64,000 nucleotides of DNA from Decorospora gaudefroyi (taxonomy: Eukaryota; Ascomycota; Dothideomycetes; Pleosporales; Pleosporaceae), in assembly GCA_010015605.1 (NCBI GenBank), contig ML975250.1, forward strand, positions 186,001 through 250,000, written 5' to 3'. Made by a program: the position numbers and the translations under genes. Below, in pieces: positions 1-10,240 of this stretch. Under the pieces are notes generated by a model. The model had not been told where the DNA came from and ran no database searches. It worked only from the letters and a program-made list of their open reading frames with translations. Within the stretch, counting starts at the first letter, position 1. Each line of letters starts with the position of its first letter.

Positions 1-417
1 TACGTACCGACGTTGAAGATCATGACACCCATGATAGCAAAGTCAATGAGCAGAGAAGCAGGACCCTGTGTAACATAGTGTCAGAGCGGCTAGCTGGCGA
101 GCGTGAGGGGAGGGGGGGCTTTGGGAGAGACTTACACCATTCTTCAGGGCCTGACCAGAACCGACGAAGAAACCAGCACCGATGGAGCCACCGATGGCGA
201 TCATGTGCAGATGGCGCGTCTTCATCGACTTGTCGAGGACGACGGCGCCGCCGTGGACGGTGTCGGGGCGGCGCTTGAAGGACCTGAGGTTGAGGCCATT
301 GCGGGTCATGAAGTCCTCCTGGTCGCGCCAGTCAGGCGCAGTCTCCCTGGCCGACTCGACGGTCGGGTGGGGGACCGTCGTCTTCTCATCAGGCGGGAGT
401 TCCTTTTCGTAATCCAT
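1..417 (-). CDS. Amino-acid permease, N-terminal part (runs off left edge)
   Basis: Proton-coupled amino-acid permease of the fungal YAT/APC family, acting in the plasma membrane. The chosen ATG is at 417-415. Exon 1 (417-136) encodes an acidic cytosolic N-terminus, then the family hallmark KTRHLHMIAIGGSIGAGFF at the start of membrane segment 1. A GTAAGT donor sits at 135 and the acceptor CAG at 68-66. Exon 2 (65-8) reads GPASLLIDFAIMGVMIFNV, typical of segment 2. A GTACGTA sequence at 7-1 looks like the donor of a further intron leaving the window. The complete permease at 25644-27522 shares this block but its first intron sits elsewhere, so the two are paralogues rather than a recent duplication. 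Substrate specificity cannot be read from this piece. Confidence 0.85.
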
Positions 418-2536
418 GGTCGGCGGTGGGACTTGGAGAGGGGGTGCAGAGCAAGGCCGGCTCGAGGGGCATGGGCGCGCTTTATTAATGGGCGCGATGG
501 GATCAGCGGAGGGGGGAGGCAATTTGACATTTAGCCACGCTTCGATTGAAAATGGGATAGACTAGGCTGCGTAGTGCGCGGCGACAGCGACAGGCACCCT
601 GCGCACGGGCCGCCAGCCAAGCGGGCCCCGCGTGTTGGCAGTGAAAGGCGAGGCAGGTGCGAGAGGTTGCGCGCTGGCCTAGGGAGCAGGCGCGCCCCAC
701 TGATAGGCTGCGAGCTTTGGGAATGCTTGGACCTCCCCAGACAAGCAGCTCTCCCGGACTACTGGGCGGAGATTGCGCCCGAAGCAGACTACCGGCGGCG
801 CTGCGAGGCCCTGCTTGGCCTTCTAGGAGCGCTTCGAGAAGGACCGGGTGCAGGGCCAGACCCGGCTGTCGAATAGCCGCCCTCGCAGCGTCGTGGGCGC
901 TCGTTGGCGTTCGTTGGCGTTCGGGACGTCGTCGTCTTATCTGCAGCCCACTTGCTTGCCTTCGCGGCTTGGTCTGGAGAAGGAGCGCCCCTTACGTGTC
1001 CGTGCACCCGCCGCGCGCATGTGCACCTTCCTCCTGGGGCGTAGCGCGCCTTCCTTCCGTCATCTCCGTTCCAACGCTCCTTCCCTCTTGTCGGTCGCGC
1101 GGCGCTGCGCGTATCAAACCAACTGCAGAGCCGAGGCCGCCCGTGATTGCGGCGCAGTGGTGTGGTATTGGCCGGTATTGCGTTACATTATGGGTCCCTC
1201 TATCTACCACCTATCTATCAGATTCTATCTACTCACAGTACGAGCACCTCCTCACCAACACACACACCCCCCTTATCAGCGACGTGGGGCACTCGCTGCA
1301 TTCCTCTAGCCTCTGCTTTAACAGTCGATGGACATGCCTCATCGACGTTTGCACATCGCAGCCAACCACAAACCCGCAGCTTCGCTTACTCCGTACTCCG
1401 CGATGCCCTGGCGCGCCATTCTCATCATCACGCTGCCGTGATCCGTGAGCCAGGCCACCGTCAGCTCACAGACACCGCGGCCTCCGATCCTCTATCTGCT
1501 ATCGCAACTATTCGATATCTTATTATTATTGCATGTGCTCAACAGTCAACTCTCGTTTGAACTTTGCTCGTCCTAGCGCTGTTCCGCTGATAGTGCCCCC
1601 GTCGTCACCATGGATCGGGCTCGCTTCCTTCTGTGGGGCCCAGTGCAAGTGCAAGCGCCTCCCATCCATGCATCGCCATGTCCAACACCAAACAGTGCCA
1701 CTGAACCTCTTCTCGTCTGCATCTTCTGCCAACACGGCACTTCTTCCCTGCACTGGCTCTACCATGCACATTGTGCCTTGCGCTAATCTTTTTGCCTGAC
1801 TTCCCAGCTGCCGGGACACCGAGCACCTACACCGAGTAGCCGGCTCCTGGCCGTCGAATCATCTGCCAAGAACGCCTAATTGCATCCATCAGAAGATACT
1901 CCGTAACTTTACTGTTGATTATCGCGGCAGACACTAACTCCAAAGCATGCACGTACCTCTCGTACTACCTCGTCTCACGTAACATGCTACTGAACAGTAA
2001 CCATATATTTATAGCTATGAAAGTGGAAATTTCTCACGTGGAACGCACATCCTGAGAATCTTTCTTGTATCCAGCCTGGCTTCACATTGTTGCTCGCAAT
2101 AAATGCAAGCCCGTCTTTGGTATAGGCGTAGCATGATTGTAGCGCCGATTGTAGTCTACTAGCACTTCATGGCGTTCAAATTCACCTTCTACTGGCCGTC
2201 TGCTGTTTTCATGACACCAGGTTTCGCAGTGATAGACACGTTTGCGTCAGCAAACTTCGGTAAGGAACCGCAACAACCGTCTCACGAATGGTTTGTGACG
2301 CCTCGTGATAACCCCGTCAGCCATGATGCAACATCTCGTCGCCACCATCTATGCGACGTCATTAGCAAAGCTACTTCTAGCGTAACAGTCGCCGTGTATT
2401 CCAAGACATTCATCGTCATGTCTCTAACAAGTACATATGACCAGGCCTCGATTATAAAAAAACAGTGTGTACCTGCAACATCACAGGTCAAGAAGGAGCC
2501 AACAGAGTACAGAAAACTGCAAAAAGAAATGATGTT
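418..2536. other. Long intergenic stretch
   Basis: About 2.1 kb between the permease start and the tRNA-Glu gene. Open frames occur on both strands (for example 657-1448 plus and 2169-2636 plus), but they are compositionally biased, overlap each other and contain no domain I recognise. The 418-1000 part should carry the permease promoter and 5' UTR. I see no convincing gene. Confidence 0.5.
2521..2525 (-). terminator. Pol III terminator of tRNA-Glu
   Basis: Five consecutive T on the minus strand, 11 nt beyond the discriminator base of the tRNA-Glu gene. Confidence 0.6.
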
Positions 2537-2552
2537 TTCCGACACCGGGAAT

Positions 2553-2604
2553 CTACTCAATTGTCAGAAGAGAACATCGAACCCACTACCATGTTTCAAC
2601 TTAC
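2553..2604 (-). other. 52-nt GT-AG insertion splitting the T-loop of tRNA-Glu
   Basis: The insert starts GTAAGTTGAAAC and ends TTCTGACAATTGAGTAG. It therefore has a consensus donor, a CTGAC branch-like motif about 13 nt from the end and a TAG acceptor, matching the protein-coding introns in this window in length and signals. Excision restores a perfect seven-base T-loop. It sits inside the Pol III B-box, but carries its own GGGTTCGAT (about 2585-2577), which repeats the interrupted B-box core. Alternatives are a transposed or duplicated fragment that killed the gene. Confidence 0.75.
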
Positions 2605-2623
2605 CGAACCCGGGCCTTGCCGG

Positions 2624-2650
2624 CACTGTACAGTGAACTAACTCTGCAAA
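2624..2650 (-). other. Canonical tRNA intron in tRNA-Glu
   Basis: A 27-nt insert between bases 37 and 38, as in other nuclear tRNA genes cut by the Sen endonuclease. It contains GCAGAGT, whose GAG can pair with the CTC anticodon to form the A-I helix. Confidence 0.85.
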
Positions 2651-2687
2651 TGAGAGCGGCAAATCCTAGCCACTAGACCATATCGGA

Positions 2688-3113
2688 TTACTTTATGGAG
2701 TAGCTGAGAATTAAATTGTACATAACGTATTACAAAAAAGAAGGTATTGAGCTCGCCAGCTTGACAGGACGTAGCCGGCTTGGAACCCAAAAGGAGGGGT
2801 GCGGGGAACATTGCAAAATCTGTGATGCAGAGCCCCACCATCTCACATACCCGCTAAACCACTCCCACACTAAGGCGACCTTGACCGAAATTACATCACT
2901 CACTACTCATATTCTTGCGCAAACTACTCGTTAATCGTTACATGATGAGACCCAAAGCCGCAGAATACGGATATGGTACTTATTCCCAGGCACCTGCGGA
3001 CGAAACCCGGCAATCAAGTCCCCTTCAAACTACAACCAAATTCAACGCGTACGCCAAACTATGAATATCGACTACTACAAGACATAGAAAGCATGGGGAA
3101 GTACAAGCAACCA
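2688..3113. other. Intergenic
   Basis: 426 bp between the 5' end of tRNA-Glu and the stop codon of the ArgRS-like gene. No gene recognised. Confidence 0.5.
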
Positions 3114-5132
3114 CTACCCATTCAACCCCATGACTGGCGTATCTGCTCTCTCCGGCAGTAAATGCGAAACCGGTGTCAGACCCAGCAGCTTCATACCATT
3201 CTCCAACACAACCGCAGTGGCTGCATACAGCGCCGCAAGACCTGAGGTCAAAGTTTCGTGTTGCTCATTCCTGCCGTCATTGTCCTCCCCTTGTTCGAGA
3301 CACTCAGCAAGTTGCTCAGTCACGCTGGCGAGATAAGTCACGATGCCGGCCGGTTCCAGGGAATGGTATGTCATGTTGACGACTTCGGGATACTGCGCCA
3401 GAATCCGTAGCATGTTGCTTTGATCTTCATCTGCAAGCGCATCATAGTCTTCATCCGCAAGTTCCGCGGTAGTAGCTGCGTTACCTAGGAGTTGGCGCAG
3501 CTTTGCCAACCAGTATTGAAGATCGGGCCCAGATCCGAATGTAAAGGAAGCCATTGTACTGGTGTCGAAGGCGTGGACAGTAGCTGAGCGGGTGGATAGC
3601 TCTTGTATGAGCAGTGCAGATTTTGCAAGCCCTTCTTTGATTTGGTCCAGTCCACCCATCAGGGTAAGCCTATCGAATTCGGCTTCAGGAAAGCTTTTCA
3701 TCGCTTCCTCACAGGCATCAAGTATGCCTTGGGGTTTGTATTGCTTTCCAAGCGCAGCACCCATCTTTGAGACATCACTGAATTTGACATGTTGCAGTCT
3801 AGCAGCAAGATCCTTCATGTCGAGAGCCTCGAAAACCTTGATCAGCTGCGTGAAGTGGACACTATTGTCGCTGGCTACCACGTATATCATCCTGTCGAAG
3901 GCGTACTTCCTTGATCGTTCCAGCACAGCGGCCAGATCGCGGAGGAGATAGGTACTGCTTCCTGAACGATCACGGATGATGGCAGTACCAGCTTTGGCTC
4001 CCAGGTTCTGCATGTGTATGATCCATGCGCCCCCACTCTCTTCTGATATCTTCTTCTCTTTCAGCATCAGCTCAACCTCAACCATCGTAGCCGGGCTGAT
4101 TTGCGACTCGCCCGAGTATTCGTCGAAGCGGACTCCCAGTCGCTCGTAGAACTTGGTGTAATCGTCGACATTGACGTCTCTTACCCGCTTCCAGAATGCC
4201 ACAAGTTCTTCATCGCCCTCTTCGAGCTTCTTAAACGCTTCATTGCGCTGCGAGAATATGCCCCGACGTTCAATCTCGACCTGTGCTTCGCCTTTGTCAA
4301 CCCCTTCTTTTGCAACGTCATCTCGAGCTTGTTTGCTTGCAGCCTGCTCGGGCTTAAAATCTTCTTCGATCTTGTGGTATACTTCCAGGAGGTGTCCAAC
4401 CGGATCCACCTCATATGACTCTTCTGACCCGTACTTTGCCCACCCAACGTACAGGAGTGCAATTGGCTTACCCCAGTCGCCGAGATAGTTGATGCGAGTT
4501 ACTTCCCATCCCATTGATTCGTAGAGCCTGCCTATGAAAGCTCCGCTGATAGTACTTCGTAGGTGCTTTCCTTGAAATTCGCTGGTGATGTTGGGCGATG
4601 AGAATTCGAGTACAAGCTTCTTGCCTGTATTCTCCGCGGTTGTCGAAAACGCGACCGAGCCATAAGCACTCTCCCTGCTCGTGATATACGGTAGCAGAAG
4701 GCGAGGCAAGGCCTGGGGTTTTACGAAGACGCGAAAGTGTACACCTTCGAGGAAGGGCAGAAGGAAGAGCGGATGATCTTTTGGAAACCGTTGGGGGGTC
4801 AGCAATGGATGTTCCATTCATTGCGCCTGCCACGAAAAATAGAAGCTACTGCGCACCTTCTCCATAAGCTCAAAGGCTAGTGCATCGGCCTTCACACCAG
4901 GCCGAAGCTTCGGAAGAATGACTGCTAGGTCACCATTGGAGATGTTATTCGGCCACTGGATCGATTTGTAGGCGACATCTATATCACAACTAGCAATTTC
5001 TGCCAGTATCTGAGCAAGGTAGGTACGCCACACGTCCAGCGGGTTGGCAAGCACTTCAGCAGGCTCGATGTCGGGAATAGGGACATGAAGACTCAACAAG
5101 CCGAGGGATCTCTCCAATGCCTCCATATTCAT
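3114..5132 (-). CDS. Arginyl-tRNA-synthetase-like protein, altered class I motifs
   Basis: Family members charge tRNA-Arg with arginine. Exon 1 runs 5132-4850 from the first in-frame ATG (the frame is open upstream to about 5226 without an ATG). A 72-nt intron (4849-4778) is inferred from phase, and exon 2 is 4777-3114, giving 648 aa, a normal cytosolic ArgRS length. The N-terminal tRNA-binding domain (NPLDVWRTYLAQIL), the catalytic core (VLEFSSPNI, then RINYLGDWGK) and the C-terminal helical domain ending in NGMKLLGLTPV are all present. The class I HIGH region, usually HAGHLR, reads FQGKHLRST, and the second signature region, usually MSTRKG, reads MGAALG. These may be features of a fungal ArgRS subfamily or signs of a repurposed paralogue. 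Function is therefore less certain than family. Confidence 0.85.
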
Positions 5133-5637
5133 ATAGTTGTTGGCTACCTCCCTTTCCCGAATGATTGTCGTGATGGCATTCACGAGGCCCAGCGATACTG
5201 AAGGATCTCTGCCATAAAAGAACAGCTAGACAGGCGCTGAGGCAAGATTCAGTACTGTAAATGAAAGAGCAGACCGAGGTGAACTTTGTGGCACACAGAA
5301 TCTAAATTGTTCACCGGTGAATGCTCTCAGCCCCATCGTAGAGCCGACTGCCACGTAGGTGAAGCAGTGAGGTGTCGTGGTTCTTCTCAATTGGCTCTCG
5401 GTTCATGCACGTCATCAACCACGATCAATGAGCGAAGGAACTCCTTCACCCCGCATATCAGAGTTTGGCTTCAAAACATTCATACCTGTAATGATCCTTG
5501 AAAACTGGGTGCCGTGATAAGACAGCGCACAGGTATTGAGTTGCCTTCTCATACAATAAGTTGATGCTGCCGAGTCTGATGACTTTGCGAAATTTGAGAT
5601 AGCCTTGTCATACCATCTACCGGCGTCCTTATCCTCC
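5133..5637. other. Intergenic
   Basis: 505 bp separating the ArgRS-like start from the 3' end of the CorA-like gene; both are on the minus strand. The 5133-5226 part is in frame with the ArgRS-like gene and could be coding if an upstream exon exists. No other feature seen. Confidence 0.45.
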
Positions 5638-7731
5638 CTACTTGGATTTTTTGTACCACGAGTGAGTCCTTATCCGCTGTATGACTCTGCTCCCTATTGG
5701 ATTCTCGGCGATATTGGCGCGACCTCCTTGCAGAATTCCCCTTGCACGAATCGCAGCAGTATCGCACCATCGAGGCCGATACGTACGCTTTGTCATAGCT
5801 AACCGTATAACCTGAACAAATGCCATGACCAGTACAGTAAGCCCGAAGAAAGTGAGTCCACTGGGTTGGATAGACATAATAGGCTTCTGAATCCCAAAGA
5901 AAGACGTGACCATGCTAACCGGACAGAGGTACAGGACCATGAGGTCCGTGTTCCGGTTGTTTTGAAGCACTAGTCGTGTCTCCAATGAGCTTTGCTCTTT
6001 TTCGCACTGCTTCTGGATGCGCAACAATTGCCTGTAAAGCGTAGCCAAGTTGTCGAAGTTTCTGTCGATGTCGTGAAGCGTGCCTTGAATTCTAGCTGCG
6101 CAGGGTGCCGAGGTGAGATCGTCAAAGTAGTGTATATCTCCTTTTGGTCCGATGAAGCCTTTCCAGACTTCTATCGTATCTTCGAGCACTGGCAGTAACC
6201 TCTGAAGCAGCTGTAACATACATTGGTTCCATGGGAAAGAGTGAGGAAAACAGTAGTTGTATGCGGATTCCATGGTTCTTACTAGTCGTTCCCATTCTTT
6301 GCTTACTTGCTGTGACCTGACTTTCAATGTTGCGAGAAAATACTCGCGCGGATTCCAGATTGGGCGGTTAGCGTCAAGCTCGCCTTTTGCAGTCTGATCG
6401 GCATGGTAATCAGTAAGTGAGAATTCGTCTTCTCCGAACTCGCGGTCTGGGTCGAAGTCGGTGTCTTCGAATCCGTACACGATATATTGCTTTGCGCTCG
6501 TACCGCATATCTGAACGGTTATCTGCGCCGGATAGATGCCCAGTTCGCCATCTTCGGTCGACTCTGGTAAAACCCTGGCGATGAAGTATAGATCTAGCCA
6601 CTCCCTGTCCGGTATTGTTGCGTTTTTTTTCCGGTGGTGTATATCTCTCCGCATTGCAAAGAAGGGTAGGCTATAACTGAAATGGTACAGTGGAATACCC
6701 GTAGTCTACCAGCCGATCAGTACGCACAAAGTTCTGCTGCTGCGGAGAACGTCTTACCGAGAGGCTAATCTCAAGCGAGGGACGAAAACCTAGAAACTTC
6801 GCTATCGCGTCTCTGAGCGCTACGTGTTGGTGCTGCGAAACAGTCTCCACGAGCGCAAGGAAGTCGTTGCGATCGGGGTTCAGTACGAAACTATACATAA
6901 ATGTCAGAAAGAACTCAGTTTGGAGAACGATACTTAGCACCCACATTACCCTTCGGTCCGAGTCTGGAGAGTTCTCGAAGTCGAAGCGCTAACGTTGCAC
7001 GTCAGCGAAAGTTCTTACGCCGATTATCAGAATATATTGAATGGACCAAAAAAGCATTCACTGAGATGGCTTGCAGCCTAGGCTTGCCAGTAAATCTCTG
7101 TTTGGGTAAAGCCATCATCGATAGCTCTATATTTCCAAATGAAAGCCTGTGGTGTTCTGAGAGTTGGAGGTATAGGTACCTTTTTCTTGAGTTCCGTATA
7201 CAGCATTTTGGCCGTTAAGGGTACCTTGTAACGTCTGGATGTAGGAGAATACCTGGCGGAAGGGCTGTCTACCGGTTGGTTTTCTGGGGCTCCAGAAGCA
7301 GAGGTCGTAGTAGGGCCATTGCGGTCATCATCCAGTAACTGGCCACCTTGGACGTTGAAGCCCAATTTTGGAATAATCTCGTGACTCTGAGGGCTTTCAA
7401 GGGACCTTGAAGTTATCTGAGTTTGGTGATATGCGGTATAAGTCCGGTCGTCCAACCATATTGTAGCCTTGGTCTGTCCGTCGAGATCAAGCGCCTTGAC
7501 ATCCTGGCAAAGGCGTATTATAGCTTCCAGGTCGAGTGAGATGTTGTCCTCGGGATAGGGTCGTAAAAATAGTTCGATACTATTACGTTTGGGCTCCAAG
7601 GGATTGTCTCGTAGTGCATCCACAAACGAGTAGTCGTCATCAGGGATTTCGGCTTCATCATACCTCTGGTTCCACCTTTTTGCAAAAGGACTCTGAAAGT
7701 CCCAGCTCCTGACTATTGTCTCCTTTTCCAT
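5638..7731 (-). CDS. CorA-like membrane protein without the GMN signature
   Basis: Four exons by phase: 7731-7180, 7124-7062, 6988-6758 and 6705-5638, giving 637 aa. The first half is a soluble region with a conserved fungal block (TTGIPLYHFSYSLPFF) spanning the last intron. A long helical stretch precedes two C-terminal membrane segments, roughly LMVLYLCPVSMVTSFFGI and GLTFFGLTVLVMAFVQVIRL. This is the CorA/ZntB divalent-cation channel layout, but the GMN loop after the first segment reads GIQ. Fungi carry many such divergent CorA-like proteins whose transport role is unproven. The second, 63-nt exon and its 55- and 73-nt introns are the least certain part of the model. The last intron (6757-6706, 52 nt) is clear. 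Confidence 0.75.
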
Positions 7732-10240
7732 GTCTTGTCTGAAACCTTAGCATTAAGCGCGAAATACAAGGCTTGACGTTGAGTTCACGGTCGAATTGAC
7801 GTAATTCAGAGCCACATACCTACTGGAAGTACCGCTTTGCGCACTTTGTTCAACGAATGTACTGCCAGGTATTGTCTGGAAGGAAAAGATTTGGATTTCA
7901 AGGAGTGGTTCTTGCGTATTATATGGTCCGCAAATCGCATCTTCAGCTGATGTTCGTGAGCAGCCAAGAAGATGAGCCCGGAAGTGGGTTATGACGCTCG
8001 AGATATCAAAATATTTGGATACGACGGACCATATATATGCGACTGATGATCTCGGAGTCGCGCGCCATCTACACAGCCCTGGATCCGGCATTCATAACGT
8101 ATCATTGTGGTCTCGTCGTACGTTTCCACCCAATCTACCAGTTCGAGGTCACATGGCGGTGTAGGAGCGCAAGTGCTGGCACATCGCAGTACTGATTCGG
8201 ACCACGTTGCTTAATGCCAGTCGCTGTGATCGCGAGGCTTTCCCACGGCTTTCACAATGCTCATTTTTGCCTCGTCCGAAGAGCAAAGCAACTGGGTGGC
8301 GATTGTGCTGTGTAACGCGACCTTTTCATTTCATATCCGTCATGACACTCTGCCGATAGGGCAAAATAACGGAAGGATTTAAGTTGGCAGAGTCGAGGAG
8401 TATTTCCAGGCTCGGTTGTGCGACCAGGGACCCGATCTGCAGTTTCTTTGCGGTCGTCTCAGCCTCGTCGGGCTCTGCTGGTAACTGAATCTTACACGCA
8501 TGAAGGACGTTGGGCTCTCCAATAACAACAGAAGTCGTAGTGCTTGTCCGTTGCCTTCTATGTTAACCGAAGAATGAATCGCGGTGACGATTTTGGGTAG
8601 CGTCGGCTTGAGACGGAAACGACGTCGATAAGAGTAAGGCCGAGGAGTAGCAAGTGTTACCGTGATCTAGCCGAGAAAACCAACTCAGCACATGAGACGA
8701 GGATTTAAAATGATACCACAGCACTTTCTGATAATAGTCTTATTCTTCGTCCTCCAGATGTAGCCTATGAAGTGTTAACCGCAGCTTCAAAGGGAACGGC
8801 GATGCCAGGGTATGTCTAGATAGCATTGGAGGTGATTTGAAACTAGTCCTATAGCCCCCCTATTTTCCTAGGGCTTATATGTAGAAACATATGGAGGTCT
8901 CTATCGGGTAGACATCTTCGTATAGCCTTAGTATGTGTTAGATGAAATTCAGGCAGGAGATAGGCCACAACGGGAAGAGACACGTGGTATCCATGTCGTA
9001 AACGGCCCAGTATATGCACGAGGACTCACCGGTTTCTCCATGACGCATTTCGTTAGAGCCATGGCACTGCAGCCACTTGGCCTTGTGCTGAGTGCTCGTT
9101 GGCTTTCTCATCGCATACCAGCTCGGGGGGGCGTGGAGGCCGGAAGTGACCATAATACGATACATGGAGTTGAGAGATCAAACCAGATGTTCGGACTTGC
9201 ACTCGTGTTGTTGTACAGTAAGCACATCTTCCGTACCCACAACCGGGACAACATGCGTTGGCAATGGGAATATTTGACTTCCCGCAATGGCACTTTATGG
9301 TCAGGCTCCGATAAAAAGAAACTATAGAAAGCATCCACTCACACAATGCCAGATGTAGGTGTGTTTCTTCTTAGCCTGACTAAGCGTAAGCAATCTACAT
9401 CTTGATTCGAGGAGTTTATCGCCTTTGAACATACCAGGCTCTGGATAGGTACGAGAGGAGTCCTAGAGTATATGTGAGGAGACCAATTGGAGCAACCCCG
9501 GGGGATCCATACTGCTCGGCTGCCGTTTCCTGGGAAGCCATCATGATGGTACGCTTATAGAAACTTTATGTTTGCCTGTTTCTGTCAAAATAGATCGACA
9601 CGTCTGCTAATCGTAGAACGAAGTGAAGTACGAAACCAAGGACATGAAGTCGACATTACCGGTTTATAGAGCTCGATACTAAAAGATTGAACTTACTACC
9701 CTTTCGTGGAAGAGCTCGTTCTGTGATACCTGTACTCTCTGCCCATCCATACATTTGTTTCGTACTCACGATGTTATCACACAAATTTGGGCAGGTGAGT
9801 GCCATTAGGAATTTTGACAGGTCAATGTAGTTTCTGTGCGCAAGGAGTAGGGGCTAATACTACAGTGGGACAGTCGAATGTGTGATTAAGCACAATCGTG
9901 CAGAGCCAGTGAGCTGATTGGTTGTTTCTGCGGGTTCGTACATCTTCAACAGACGCCCGTACGTCCCGACGCTGTGGGAATCAATCTGTGGAATCTGAAG
10001 AAGTATTTCGATAAGTTGAACGAGTCCCTAGGTGCTCAGCTTGTAGCAGGAGCATGGGTGGATAGGAATTCGAAGAAGGAATGGAGCAGCCTTGCAGGTG
10101 CCGAACTTTGCGGGAACAACCTCCTAGATACCTATAATTTTAAGTAGTGTGATGCTGGAGGACGGACGTGCGTCATAACTAGCTCGGAGCTCACCACCAC
10201 AACCTCGCATTGAAGCACGACCCACTCCCTACACGCCAAG
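7732..10240. other. Gene-poor stretch with one Cys-rich candidate
   Basis: About 2.5 kb upstream of the CorA-like gene. A 112-codon frame at 8091-7753 (minus, ATG start) has no recognisable domain. The Cys-rich frame at 9346-9053 is listed separately. No transposon or RNA gene recognised. Confidence 0.45.
9053..9346 (-). CDS. Possible small zinc-binding protein fragment
   Basis: The frame contains KCHCGKSN, then ACCPGCGYGRCAYC, that is CxC, about ten residues, CCxxC, four residues and CxxC. This spacing recalls short fungal zinc-ribbon proteins. The region downstream in the frame has no domain I recognise, and no splice structure is clear. It could be a degraded remnant or chance. Confidence 0.25.
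   Translation of the reverse strand: MCEWMLSIVSFYRSLTIKCHCGKSNIPIANACCPGCGYGRCAYCTTTRVQVRTSGLISQLHVSYYGHFRPPRPPELVCDEKANEHSAQGQVAAVPWL

Larger units (their letters stand above)
2537..2687 (-). tRNA. tRNA-Glu(CTC) with two intervening sequences
   Basis: Read on the minus strand, 2687-2681 (TCCGATA) pairs with 2544-2538 (TGTCGGA), with one G-U pair. An A-box-like TGGTCTAGTGG follows. The anticodon stem TGCCG/CGGCA flanks a loop with anticodon CTC. A 27-nt intron lies after base 37 at 2650-2624, the canonical nuclear position, and contains GAG that can pair with the anticodon. The T-stem CCGGG/CCCGG is intact, but the T-loop TTCG/ATT is split between bases 57 and 58 by 52 nt (2604-2553) beginning GTAAGT and ending TAG. 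Removing both inserts leaves a standard 72-nt tRNA. A T5 Pol III terminator follows at 2525-2521. The gene could be expressed through an unusual second splice, or be a disrupted copy. Confidence 0.85.

Noticed and set aside
657..1448. Long open frame (263 codons, plus strand) upstream of the left permease
   Set aside because: Arg/Ser/Pro-biased translation with no domain, overlapping other open frames of similar length; fits GC-rich intergenic sequence.
2169..2636. 155-codon frame on the plus strand
   Set aside because: Overlaps the tRNA-Glu gene on the opposite strand; its C-terminal residues are just the complement of the tRNA, and no domain is seen.
5133..5226. Upstream extension of the ArgRS-like frame
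   Set aside because: The frame is open but contains no ATG; I kept the first ATG at 5132 and note only that an upstream spliced exon is possible.
7753..8091. 112-codon frame on the minus strand just upstream of the CorA-like gene
   Set aside because: Has an ATG but no recognisable domain; it is not needed for the CorA-like model, which starts cleanly at 7731.
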